Source of the DNA: Vogesella sp. XCS3
GTDB taxonomy: Bacteria > Pseudomonadota > Gammaproteobacteria > Burkholderiales > Chromobacteriaceae
Assembly: GCF_020616155.1 (NCBI RefSeq)
Contig: NZ_CP085530.1
Span: 2,137,501 to 2,201,500, forward strand
DNA length: 64,000 bases
Reading direction: 5' to 3'
Part shown: one piece after another, positions 56,823 through 64,000 of the stretch
How positions within the stretch are numbered: position 1 is the first letter of the stretch
Layout: each line of letters begins with the position of its first letter
Position numbers and translations under genes: made by a program
Notes under the pieces: model-generated
What the model was told of the DNA's origin: nothing
Seen by the model: only the letters and a program-made list of their open reading frames with translations
Database searches by the model: none

Positions 56823-57404
56823 TTAAGCGCGCAATGGCGTGGCATCAAAATCCGGGTTGCGGCGCGAAGTCAGTACATGGTCGCGCCAGGCACCGTTCAG
56901 AAACAGATAATCCTTGGCCTCGCCTTCAATCGTAAAACCCAGCTTGGCCAGCAAGCGTGCACTACGCTGGTTTTCCGGCTGATAGTTGGCCTGTACACGG
57001 TGCAGGCCCAGGTCGCGGAAGGCAAACTGCACCACAGCCTCGACTGCCTCGCTCATCATGCCCTGGCCCTGGTAAGCTTGGTCGATGTTGTAGCCCAGGT
57101 GGCAAGCCTGGAACACGCCGCGCACGATATTGCTCAGGCTCACCGTGCCAATCACCTGCCCGGGCTGCTTGTCGTGCATCACCAGAAACATGGCGCCACG
57201 GCCCAGCTTGAAATCCTCGATGCGCTCGCGCAGGCGCATGCCCCAGAACAGCTCGGTAAAGTACATATCGCCGTGGGTGGGGTCCCACGGGGCCAGGTGC
57301 TCGCGGTTGCGCAGCTGGTAGTCGCGGACGGCGCGGGCCCAGGCCGCTTCCGGCGGCAAAAGCTGTAAACGGGCGGTGCTGAGCGCGGGCTGGCTACGGG
57401 CCAT
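56823..57404 (-). CDS. RimJ/RimL-type GNAT acetyltransferase
   Basis: A 193-residue GNAT protein resembling RimJ (ribosomal protein S5 N-acetyltransferase): TARLQLLPPEAAWARAVRDY, VRGVFQACHLGYNIDQAYQG, QGMMSEAVEAVVQFAFRDLG with the acetyl-CoA loop, and NQRSARLLAKLGFTIEGEAK. The ATG at 57404 follows GGGAG; the frame is open 27 codons further without homology. Exact substrate unproven. Confidence 0.85.
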   Translation of the reverse strand: MARSQPALSTARLQLLPPEAAWARAVRDYQLRNREHLAPWDPTHGDMYFTELFWGMRLRERIEDFKLGRGAMFLVMHDKQPGQVIGTVSLSNIVRGVFQACHLGYNIDQAYQGQGMMSEAVEAVVQFAFRDLGLHRVQANYQPENQRSARLLAKLGFTIEGEAKDYLFLNGAWRDHVLTSRRNPDFDATPLRA

Positions 57405-57470
57405 ATGAGCTACTCCCTTGGCAGATTCGATAAAAGCGCAAGTATGCCACCAGTGCGGCGGGCGGGGATG

Positions 57471-57492
57471 AAAAAGCCCGCACAAGGCGGGC
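57471..57492 (-). terminator. Terminator after purC
   Basis: On the minus strand GCCCGC, loop CTTGT, GCGGGC, then TTTTT, 29 bases after the purC stop. Confidence 0.8.
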
Positions 57493-57520
57493 CGGGCAAG
57501 CGTCTGGCTGGTGCCAGGGC

Positions 57521-58387
57521 TTACTGTGCGGTCAGGCGCTCCAGCGCCTCGCGGTATTTGGCCGCGGTTTTCTCGCGTACGTCCAGCGGTACCGCCGGGG
57601 CTGGCGGTGCCTTGTTCCAGCCGGAAGCTTCCAGCCAGTCGCGCACGAACTGCTTGTCGAACGACGGTGGCGTGGTGCCTTCGGCGTAGCTGTCGGCTGG
57701 CCAGAAACGGCTGGAGTCCGGCGTCAGCGCCTCGTCCATCAGCACCAGGGTGCCGTCGGCGTCCAGGCCGAACTCGAACTTGGTATCGCAGATAATGATG
57801 CCACGCTTGGCTGCGAAGGCCGCAGCGGTCTGGTACAGCATGATGGCGGTGTCACGCACCTTGGCCGCCAGCTCGGCACCCACGATGGCTTCGCACTGGG
57901 CAAAGGTAATGTTTTCGTCGTGGTCGCCTACCGCCGCCTTGGTGGACGGGGTAAAGATAGGCTCGGGCAGCTTGCTGGATTCCTGCAGGCCGGCCGGCAG
58001 CGCAATGCCGCACACGGTGCCGGACTTCTGGTATTCCTTCCAGCCGGAGCCGGCCAGATAGCCGCGTACGACGGCTTCGATCATCACCGGCTTCAGGCGC
58101 TTGGCCACCACGGCACGGCCAGCCACCAGCGGCAGCTCGGCAGCGGCGACGACGTCTTCTACCTGGTCACCGGTCAGGTGGTTGGGCACCACGTCTTTCA
58201 GGGTGTCGAACCAGAAATTGGAAATGGCAGTGAGGATCTGGCCCTTGCCCGGAATCGGGTCGTCCAGGATCACGTCGAATGCGGACAGGCGGTCGCTGGC
58301 CACCATCAGCATGCGCTGATCGTCGATCTCGTACAGGTCGCGTACTTTACCCGAGTAGATTTTTTTCAGGCTGGTCAGTTGGGTCAT
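57521..58387 (-). CDS. purC: SAICAR synthetase (phosphoribosylaminoimidazole-succinocarboxamide synthase)
   Basis: A 288-residue enzyme of de novo purine synthesis that joins CAIR and aspartate. [40 protein letters not shown] and [20 protein letters not shown] are signature segments. Length matches the longer, eukaryote-like PurC type rather than the 237-residue E. coli type. The ATG at 58387 follows AAGGAAG. It follows purE and purK in one direction, separated from purK by a hairpin. Confidence 0.95.
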   Translation of the reverse strand: MTQLTSLKKIYSGKVRDLYEIDDQRMLMVASDRLSAFDVILDDPIPGKGQILTAISNFWFDTLKDVVPNHLTGDQVEDVVAAAELPLVAGRAVVAKRLKPVMIEAVVRGYLAGSGWKEYQKSGTVCGIALPAGLQESSKLPEPIFTPSTKAAVGDHDENITFAQCEAIVGAELAAKVRDTAIMLYQTAAAFAAKRGIIICDTKFEFGLDADGTLVLMDEALTPDSSRFWPADSYAEGTTPPSFDKQFVRDWLEASGWNKAPPAPAVPLDVREKTAAKYREALERLTAQ

Positions 58388-58406
58388 GAAACTTCCTTCA
58401 CAAAGC

Positions 58407-58432
58407 AAAAAGCGACGCCTTGTGGGCGTCGC
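58407..58432 (-). terminator. Hairpin with T run between purK and purC
   Basis: On the minus strand GCGACGCC, loop CACAA, GGCGTCGC, then TTTTT. It could attenuate purC relative to purEK. Confidence 0.75.
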
Positions 58433-58441
58433 CTGTTTTCA

Positions 58442-59572
58442 TTACAAGGTGTCTTTCAGCGCGCGCGCCTGTTCCAGCGCGTCGTCTACGTTGGCCGCCA
58501 GCACACAGTAGTGCGCCATCTTGCGGCCTGGCCGGGCTTGTTTCTTGCCGTAGCTGTGCAGATGGGCGTTGGGCGCTTCCATCAGCACGGCCCAGTTCGG
58601 CTCGCTGCCGTCCTCGCCCCACACATCGCCCAGCAGGTTCACCATCACCACCGGCGATAGCAGGTCGGTCTTGCCGGGTAGCAGGCCGCACATGGCACGC
58701 ACTTGCTGCTGGTATTGGTCGGTGACACAGGCATCAATGGTGTAGTGGCCGGAGTTGTGCGGGCGCGGTGCCATTTCGTTGACCACCAGGCTATCGTCGC
58801 CCAGTACGAAAAACTCTACCGCCAGCACGCCTACATAGCCCAGCGCCTCGGCTAGCTGCACCGCGTACTGCTGCGCGCGTGCGGCCAACTCGGGGGCAAT
58901 GCGCGCCGGTACGATGGATTCGTCCAGAATGCCGTTCTTGTGGATGTTTTCCGATACCGGAAACACGGACACTTGCGCCGCACTGGTACGGGTAACAATG
59001 GCCGACACTTCCAGCTTCAGGTCCAACATTTTTTCCAGCACACAGGCCTGGCCACCCAGGTTGGCGTAGGCGGCGCGGGCTTCGTCGGCGGTTTTCACGC
59101 GCACCTGGCCTTTGCCGTCGTAGCCCAGGCGGGCGGTCTTGAGAATGCCCGGCAGGTAGGGCGACAGCTCGACCTGGATGTCTTCTACACTCTCGATCGC
59201 CAGATAGGGCGCGGTCGGCAGGCCGGCTTTGCCTACCCAGCTCTTTTCGGCAATACGGTCCTGGGCAATGGCCACGCAATCGCCGGATGGCGATACGCGT
59301 GTGGTTTTGGCCAACAGGCGCATGGCATCGGCGTTGACGTTCTCGAACTCGGTGGTAACCGCAGCGCAGCTGCGCGCCAGGGTGGCCAGCGCGTCAGCGT
59401 CGTCAAACGCGGCGCACAGGTGCACGTCGGCAAACTCGGCTGCCGGAGCGTTGGCATCCGGGTCCAGCACGGTTACACGGTAGCCCATACGTTTGGCGGC
59501 GGTAACAAACATGCGGCCCAGCTGGCCACCGCCGAGAATGCCCAGCATGGCTGGCGGCAAAATGGCGGCCAT
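58442..59572 (-). CDS. purK: N5-carboxyaminoimidazole ribonucleotide synthase
   Basis: A 376-residue ATP-grasp enzyme that makes N5-CAIR from AIR, ATP and bicarbonate. The N-terminal Rossmann segment is LGILGGGQLGRMFVTAAKRM; later LGYDGKGQVRVKTADEARA, VLAVEFFVLGDDSLVVNEMA and RPHNSGHYTIDACVTDQYQQ are PurK hallmarks. It uses bicarbonate, so the SbtA/carbonic anhydrase genes nearby could supply a substrate. Start overlaps the purE stop by one base (TAATG). Confidence 0.95.
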   Translation of the reverse strand: MAAILPPAMLGILGGGQLGRMFVTAAKRMGYRVTVLDPDANAPAAEFADVHLCAAFDDADALATLARSCAAVTTEFENVNADAMRLLAKTTRVSPSGDCVAIAQDRIAEKSWVGKAGLPTAPYLAIESVEDIQVELSPYLPGILKTARLGYDGKGQVRVKTADEARAAYANLGGQACVLEKMLDLKLEVSAIVTRTSAAQVSVFPVSENIHKNGILDESIVPARIAPELAARAQQYAVQLAEALGYVGVLAVEFFVLGDDSLVVNEMAPRPHNSGHYTIDACVTDQYQQQVRAMCGLLPGKTDLLSPVVMVNLLGDVWGEDGSEPNWAVLMEAPNAHLHSYGKKQARPGRKMAHYCVLAANVDDALEQARALKDTL

Positions 59573-60060
59573 TACTGCACCTCCGGCAGGCTCATGGCCA
59601 GCACGGTGTCTTCTTGTTGCTTGCGGAAGGCCTTCAGTTTGGCCGCCAGCTCGGGGTTACCATTGGCCAGCATGGCGATGGCAAACAGGCCAGCGTTGGC
59701 CGCACCGGCTTCGCCAATGGCAAAGGTAGCCACGGGAATGCCTTTGGGCATTTGCACGATGGACAGCAGCGAGTCTTCACCACGCAGGTACTTGGACGGC
59801 ACAGGCACGCCCAGCACCGGGATATGGGTCTTGGCGGCCAGCATGCCCGGCAAGTGGGCGGCGCCACCGGCACCGGCGATGATGGCTTTCAGGCCACGCG
59901 CTTCGGCGGTTTCGGCGTACTGGAACAGAAGGTCGGGGGTACGGTGGGCGGAGACGACGCGGGTTTCGAAAGCGATGCCGAAGTCTTTCAGAACGCGCGC
60001 GGCGTTTTGCATGACTTCCCAGTCGCTATTACTACCCATCACGATGCCAACTTCGATCAT
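59572..60060 (-). CDS. purE: N5-carboxyaminoimidazole ribonucleotide mutase
   Basis: A 162-residue class I PurE converting N5-CAIR to [44 protein letters not shown] and [20 protein letters not shown] cover the active site, including the Ser and His. The ATG at 60060 follows CAGCCTCC-type leader and gives the typical [10 protein letters not shown] start. First gene of the purEKC block. Confidence 0.95.
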   Translation of the reverse strand: MIEVGIVMGSNSDWEVMQNAARVLKDFGIAFETRVVSAHRTPDLLFQYAETAEARGLKAIIAGAGGAAHLPGMLAAKTHIPVLGVPVPSKYLRGEDSLLSIVQMPKGIPVATFAIGEAGAANAGLFAIAMLANGNPELAAKLKAFRKQQEDTVLAMSLPEVQ

Positions 60061-60165
60061 GGAGGCTGATTCCGTCAAGAAGGGGAAAAAACGGAATTTT
60101 ACCTGATTTGGCAAGGGCTTGCCGCCGGGATTTACCTTCCACGGAAGCATCTTCCCGGCAAGACA

Positions 60166-60196
60166 AAGCCGGCATCCCTGTGGGAAATGCCGGCTT
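60166..60196. terminator. Terminator after cpoB
   Basis: AAAGCCGGCAT, loop of nine bases, ATGCCGGCTTT, 30 bases past the cpoB stop on the minus strand; also near the purE promoter region. Confidence 0.7.
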
Positions 60197-60225
60197 TCGA
60201 TAACCGAGTCTACGCGTTGGCCAGG

Positions 60226-60981
60226 CTATAGCGTAGCCAACTGTTGCTGGGCACGCTGCGCAGCCGGGGTGCCCGGGTATTGCTTGATGAGCTTGCGCAG
60301 TGTCAGGCGGGCCTGGTCTTTCTGCTCCAGCTGCAGCTGGTTACCCGCCATCAGGCGCAGGGTTTCGGCGGCTTTGGGGTGCTTGGGGTATTGCTCGGCA
60401 AAGCGGCGCTGGATATCGATGGCGGCGCTGTATTGCTTCAGCGCAGTGTGCGCCACACCCATCCAGTAAGTCGCCTCCAGGCCCTGTTCGCTACCCGGAT
60501 AAGCATCGGCCACGGCTTTCAGCAAAGGCAGCGATTTGGCAAAGTCGCGGGCACGCAGCACTTCCAGCGCCCGCGCCAGTGCGGCATCGGCGGGGTTGGC
60601 CGCAGCCGGCTCGGTGGCCGGCGCCTCGGCTTGCGGCTGGCTGGCATCGCGCAGCTGCTTCTCCAGCTTACCCAGACGCAGGTCGATGTCGTTATACAGG
60701 TCGTTCTGGCGCTTTTGCGTTTCGGCTACCTGGTGCTGCAATACCTCGTTCTGCCCGCGCAGCGTAGACATTTCGCCTTTCAGCAGGGTGACCTGGTTCA
60801 CCAGGTCCAGCAGGCGCTGGTTGGCCAGCTTGGCCTCGACATCCGACAAGCGGGCACTGGCCTGCTGGCTGGAGCTGGCCAGCTTGCTTTCCAGGTCCAG
60901 ACGCGCCTGCTCCAGGTCGGTGGTGGTGGCGCATGCACCCAGTACGATGGGCAACAACAGGGGGAACAGTCGGTTACGCAT
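60226..60981 (-). CDS. cpoB: Tol-Pal system protein CpoB (YbgF)
   Basis: A 251-residue periplasmic protein: signal peptide, a coiled coil (about 25-105, LESKLASSSQQASARLSDVE, then TLRGQNEVLQHQVAETQKRQ), a Pro/Ala linker and a C-terminal TPR domain (LEATYWMGVAHTALKQYSA, FAEQYPKHPKAAETLRLMAG). It links the Tol system to peptidoglycan synthesis at division. The signal ends VLGACATT, a plausible lipobox, whereas the E. coli protein is soluble. The repeat copy at 60595 falls in the linker. Confidence 0.9.
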   Translation of the reverse strand: MRNRLFPLLLPIVLGACATTTDLEQARLDLESKLASSSQQASARLSDVEAKLANQRLLDLVNQVTLLKGEMSTLRGQNEVLQHQVAETQKRQNDLYNDIDLRLGKLEKQLRDASQPQAEAPATEPAAANPADAALARALEVLRARDFAKSLPLLKAVADAYPGSEQGLEATYWMGVAHTALKQYSAAIDIQRRFAEQYPKHPKAAETLRLMAGNQLQLEQKDQARLTLRKLIKQYPGTPAAQRAQQQLATL

Positions 60982-61074
60982 GGCAGTTCGGGCTTTGCTA
61001 AATGGATAACCCGGAAAGGTTGACGCCTTCCCGGGTGCAGGTCAAGCCAGCCGGCCTAGACAGTGGCCGCTTGC

Positions 61075-61617
61075 TTACTGGTAAACGAAGTCTGCGCGGC
61101 GGTTCTGCGCATGATCGCCGTCGGTGTTACCGGTCGCACGGGGTTTTTCCATGCCGAAGCTCACGGCTTCTACCTGCTCCGGCTTCACGCCCAGCACTTC
61201 CAGCGACTGTTTCACGCTTTCGGCACGGCGCTGGCCTAGCGCCAGGTTGTACTCGCGGCTACCGCGTACGTCGGTATTACCCTGTACCAGTACGTGCCCT
61301 TTGTACTTGCCCAGATAGGCGGCATGCGCTTCGACTACGCCCTTGTATTCGTCCTTGATGGCGGACTGGTCGAAATCAAAGAACACGCTCTTGCCATTCA
61401 CCCCCGCATACGCAGCGGCCTCGGCACCCACCGCGTCTACCTGCGGCAGCGTCTGGGCCGGGTTCAGGCTGCTGCCCGCGCTACCGGCGGTGCTGGCGCC
61501 GTTACCGGATACAACGGTGGCACCGGCCGTTTTGGCACCATCAGCCGGGTTGCTGGTACTGGCGCAGGCACTGAGCAAAACCGCAGCTGCGGCTACGACG
61601 AAGGGTAAGACTTTCAT
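61075..61617 (-). CDS. pal: Peptidoglycan-associated lipoprotein
   Basis: A 180-residue outer-membrane lipoprotein: signal and lipobox LLSAC (Cys about 18), a low-complexity Ala/Gly/Thr linker, then an OmpA-like domain (SVFFDFDQSAIKDEYKGVVE, VQGNTDVRGSREYNLALGQR, RAESVKQSLEVLGVKPEQVE) that binds peptidoglycan. Works with TolB. Spacing of 93 bases to cpoB. Confidence 0.95.
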   Translation of the reverse strand: MKVLPFVVAAAAVLLSACASTSNPADGAKTAGATVVSGNGASTAGSAGSSLNPAQTLPQVDAVGAEAAAYAGVNGKSVFFDFDQSAIKDEYKGVVEAHAAYLGKYKGHVLVQGNTDVRGSREYNLALGQRRAESVKQSLEVLGVKPEQVEAVSFGMEKPRATGNTDGDHAQNRRADFVYQ

Positions 61618-61718
61618 GCGACGCTCCTTGTTCTGGCTGGCCGGGTATAGCCAGTGAAATTAATGCGGGTAAATCCTAAAGACTTTTGAACAAAACCAAA
61701 GTTCCGGTGTAGCACGCA

Positions 61719-63008
61719 TCAAGGGTTGAATGGCCCCCAGGCAGCGTCCTGCACCTGGCCCTCCAGCACCCCTAGCTTGACGCGTCCCGGGTGCTGGATA
61801 GAGGCGGCGTACAGCACGCTACGGCCGCCTTCGTCGCTGGCGTACAGCACCATTTTGCCGTTGGGGGCAAAGCTGGGCGACTCGTCAAAAGCACTATTGC
61901 TGATCATGCGTGCATCGCCGGTGGCGAGGTCTTGCAGCATCACCTTGAAGCGCCCGGCTTCGCGGCGCACGTAAGCCAGCTGGCGGCCATCCGGCGAGAA
62001 AGCCGGCGACACATTATAGCTACCCTGGTAAGTCACCCGACGGACGGTCTTGCTGCCATCCAGCGGCTGGATATAAATCTGCGGGCCGCCGCTGCGGTCG
62101 GATACAAACGCAATCTGGCGGCCATCCGGGCTGAACACCGGCTCGGTATCGATAGCGTCGCTGTAAGAAAAGCGGCTCAGCCCGGTGCCGTCGGCATTGA
62201 TGATGTACACCTGCGAGTTACCACTTAGTGTCAGTACGATCGCCAGCTTGCGGCCGTCCGGGCTCCAGGTCGGTGCCGAGTTGCTGCCCTTGAAGTTGGC
62301 CAGCAGGCGGCGCTGGCCGGTGGCCAGGTCTTGCACGTAAATGACGGGTTTCTTGTTTTCGAACGAGACATAAGCCAGGCGGCTGCCATCCGGGCTCCAG
62401 GCCGGTGAGATGATGGGCTCGGCCGAGCGCAGCACGGTCTGGGCGCGGCGGCCATCCACGTCGGCCACTTGCAGGCGCGACTCTTTGCCCTTCTGCACCA
62501 CAAAAGCAATGCGGCTGGCAAACAGGCTTTTGCTGCCCAGCAGCGCCTCGTAAACCATGTCGGCGATACGGTGCGCGACATCGCGCAGCTGCGAGCTGTG
62601 AACATCAAACTCGGCGGCCAGCTTCTGCTCGCGCGGGTTGACGGTTTCGGCCCAGAAAGTCAGGCGCAGCAGGCCACCATCGAGCTTGCTGACTTTACCG
62701 TACAACACGGCACGGCTGCCGTTCTGCTGCCATGGCGCAGGGTCGAAAGCCTGTGGCGAGGCCGGCAGCACGGTGCCACCAGGCGGCTCCAGCAAGCCGA
62801 ACAAGCCGGTCATGGCCAGATCGCTTTTGACGGTTTGTGTTACCGCCTCGGGCAGCCATTCTTCATTTTGCATGGGCAGAATGGTAAGCGGGTAACGGCT
62901 GCTGCCGCCGCCCACGATATCCACGGTCAGGTCGGCACGCGCCAGCGGTGCGGCCAACATCATGGCCAGCAGCAATACGCGCCAGCAGTAAGCAATGAGT
63001 CGGTGCAA
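61719..63008 (-). CDS. tolB: TolB periplasmic beta-propeller protein
   Basis: A 429-residue periplasmic protein: signal peptide (YCWRVLLLAMMLAAPLARA), an N-terminal alpha/beta domain (LTVDIVGGGSSRYPLTILPM) and a six-bladed propeller with repeated SPDGRQ/SPDG blocks (SPAWSPDGSRLAYVSFENKK, PTWSPDGRKLAIVLTLSGNS, PVFSPDGRQIAFVSDRSGGP, PAFSPDGRQLAYVRREAGRF). It binds Pal and TolA. The best start is TTG at 63008 with AAGGAG ahead, overlapping the end of tolA; it gives E. coli TolB length. Confidence 0.95.
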   Translation of the reverse strand: MHRLIAYCWRVLLLAMMLAAPLARADLTVDIVGGGSSRYPLTILPMQNEEWLPEAVTQTVKSDLAMTGLFGLLEPPGGTVLPASPQAFDPAPWQQNGSRAVLYGKVSKLDGGLLRLTFWAETVNPREQKLAAEFDVHSSQLRDVAHRIADMVYEALLGSKSLFASRIAFVVQKGKESRLQVADVDGRRAQTVLRSAEPIISPAWSPDGSRLAYVSFENKKPVIYVQDLATGQRRLLANFKGSNSAPTWSPDGRKLAIVLTLSGNSQVYIINADGTGLSRFSYSDAIDTEPVFSPDGRQIAFVSDRSGGPQIYIQPLDGSKTVRRVTYQGSYNVSPAFSPDGRQLAYVRREAGRFKVMLQDLATGDARMISNSAFDESPSFAPNGKMVLYASDEGGRSVLYAASIQHPGRVKLGVLEGQVQDAAWGPFNP

Positions 63009-63012
63009 GGCA

Positions 63013-63873
63013 TTACTCCTTGGGGCGGAAATTAAGGGTGATACGGCGATAGTCGGCAAAGTCGGCACCTTTGGGTAACGGCGGGAAGCGCCGCACTTCG
63101 GCCAGTGCCGCCAATACCGCCTGGTCCCACGCCGCCGAGCCGCTACTGCGCAGGATACGCGTGCTGCGAATTTCCAGTGTCGGCAAGATGATGACCTCCA
63201 CCGATGCCTCCGGGTTACCCTTGATACCGTCGGGTATCACGATATATGGGCGCACACGGTTCTTGATCGCCTCGCCGTACTGCTGTTTCTGGTCTGGCTG
63301 GCCGTTGGCCGCACCGGTTTTGGCGCCGGTTTTGGCCCCAGCCTGGTTTACCTTGCCCTGCCCGGGGCCGGGTGGCAAGGCATCCAGCTCGGCCAGCAGG
63401 TCGTCTGTTTTCACCGCCGCCGGTTTGGGGTTGGCCGCAGGTTTGGCTGCCGCTTTGGCAGCCACCGTGGTAACGGGTTTCACTGGCGGTGTGGGTTCCG
63501 GTTTGATCAGCTCCGGCTTGGTCTTAGCGACCGGCGGTGCTTTCTCGGCCGGTTTGCTTTCCGGCTGCGGCAGTTTCCTGGCGGGTTTGCCAGCCAGGAC
63601 TTTGACATCGGCAGCCGGGTTCTCCTGCACCGGGGCAGGTGGCGGAGGCGGTGCCTTCGCGGCCACTGTCGGTGCCGGGGTTGGTGAGGGGGCTGGCGTA
63701 GCTACCGGTGCCGCTACCTGGCCGGCATTACCGGCCCATAGCTCTAGCGCCAGCGGTGGCGGCGTCTTGATCTGCTCTGGCGCGGCAGATAGCCACAGGC
63801 ATAGCAGGACAGCCACGTGCAAGAGGGCGGACAGCAACCATGAAGCCGCACCAGGTTGGCGGGAGGCAATCAT
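63013..63873 (-). CDS. tolA: TolA inner-membrane energy transducer
   Basis: A 286-residue TolA. One N-terminal membrane helix (ASWLLSALLHVAVLLCLWLS), a long Pro/Lys/Ala/Thr-rich domain II (about 40-185) and a C-terminal TonB-like domain III (YGEAIKNRVRPYIVIPDGIK, then RSTRILRSSGSAAWDQAVLA). It uses the proton gradient through TolQR to pull the outer membrane inward at division. Two repeat copies (63304, 63430) sit in the flexible domain II coding region. Start overlaps the tolR stop (TGATG). Confidence 0.93.
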   Translation of the reverse strand: MIASRQPGAASWLLSALLHVAVLLCLWLSAAPEQIKTPPPLALELWAGNAGQVAAPVATPAPSPTPAPTVAAKAPPPPPAPVQENPAADVKVLAGKPARKLPQPESKPAEKAPPVAKTKPELIKPEPTPPVKPVTTVAAKAAAKPAANPKPAAVKTDDLLAELDALPPGPGQGKVNQAGAKTGAKTGAANGQPDQKQQYGEAIKNRVRPYIVIPDGIKGNPEASVEVIILPTLEIRSTRILRSSGSAAWDQAVLAALAEVRRFPPLPKGADFADYRRITLNFRPKE

Positions 63874-64000
63874 CAGCTACCCTGCTGGCGTACCGTGAGC
63901 GCGACACGCTGGATACCGGCAGCGTGCAGCTTGTCGGCCACCTTGACCACTTCGCTGTACTTCAGGTCCTGGTGCGCAGTCACCACCACCGGGCGGCCAT
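63873..64000 (-). CDS. tolR: TolR/ExbD-family protein, C-terminal fragment
   Basis: The last 42 codons of a gene leaving the right edge: GRPVVVTAHQDLKYSEVVKV followed by ADKLHAAGIQRVALTVRQQG and Ser. This is the periplasmic C-terminal end of TolR/ExbD, the ion-channel partner of TolA. Position directly upstream of tolA makes TolR the likely identity. Confidence 0.88.
   Translation of the reverse strand, partial: GRPVVVTAHQDLKYSEVVKVADKLHAAGIQRVALTVRQQGS

Overview
This 64 kb window is a gene-dense stretch of chromosome from a GC-rich betaproteobacterium. It most resembles the Neisseriales, in particular a Chromobacteriaceae-type free-living relative; this is inferred from gene order and protein flavour (def-fmt-htpX-rsmB-DUF4390-ntrY-ntrX divergent from LysM-dprA-smg-topA, the proteobacterial gshA/gshB pair, and tolRAB-pal-cpoB), not from any marker search. 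I see no prophage, transposase, CRISPR array or rRNA operon. The window starts inside an ETF-ubiquinone oxidoreductase gene and ends inside tolR.

Layout. 0-4.2 kb: glutaryl-CoA catabolism (ETF-QO, family III CoA-transferase, gcdH, divergent IclR regulator) and a CBS-domain protein. 4.3-5.2 kb: argB. 5.3-11.6 kb: a TetR-controlled RND efflux operon (adaptor, pump, TolC-like channel). 11.8-14.7 kb: gabT-gabD. 14.7-22.4 kb: a diguanylate cyclase, an uncharacterised 479-residue protein, a double-GNAT/rhodanese operon, a MocR-type regulator and DUF523. 22.4-28.1 kb: GST, three tandem tRNA-Lys genes, cutA, fxsA, DUF167, a Dps-like protein, a TonB-like protein, a thioesterase, a TlpA lipoprotein and moeB. 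28.2-36 kb: the ntrX/ntrY...def block. 36-41.1 kb: LysM protein, dprA, smg, topA. 41.3-47.4 kb: dgkA-apbE-gshB-gshA, a PfkB kinase and a TlpA-like thioredoxin. 47.3-51.3 kb: a PhnD-like binding protein fused by operon to a PAS-GGDEF-EAL protein. 51.6-56.7 kb: fadH, a Tat-exported beta-carbonic anhydrase, an alpha/beta hydrolase and an SbtB-SbtA bicarbonate-transport pair. 56.8-60.1 kb: a RimJ-like acetyltransferase and purC, purK, purE. 60.2-64 kb: cpoB, pal, tolB, tolA, tolR.

How the genes fit together. GabT/GabD (or their 5-aminovalerate/glutarate-semialdehyde equivalents), the CoA-transferase, GcdH and ETF-QO can form one route from lysine or 5-aminovalerate through glutaryl-CoA to crotonyl-CoA, with electrons passed to ubiquinone. 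The carbonic anhydrase and SbtA/SbtB genes look like a small bicarbonate-supply module.

The most striking signal is not a gene. The 10-mer TGCGGCCAAC (or its complement GTTGGCCGCA) occurs 47 times in my hand count, about once per 1.4 kb, with 24 copies in one orientation and 23 in the other. It lies both inside genes and between them, and twice as perfect inverted pairs forming the stem of an apparent terminator. Intergenic copies extend towards TGCGGCCAACCT. This is the distribution expected of a DNA-uptake-sequence-like repeat, yet the sequence is unlike the Neisseria (GCCGTCTGAA) or Pasteurellaceae words that I know of.
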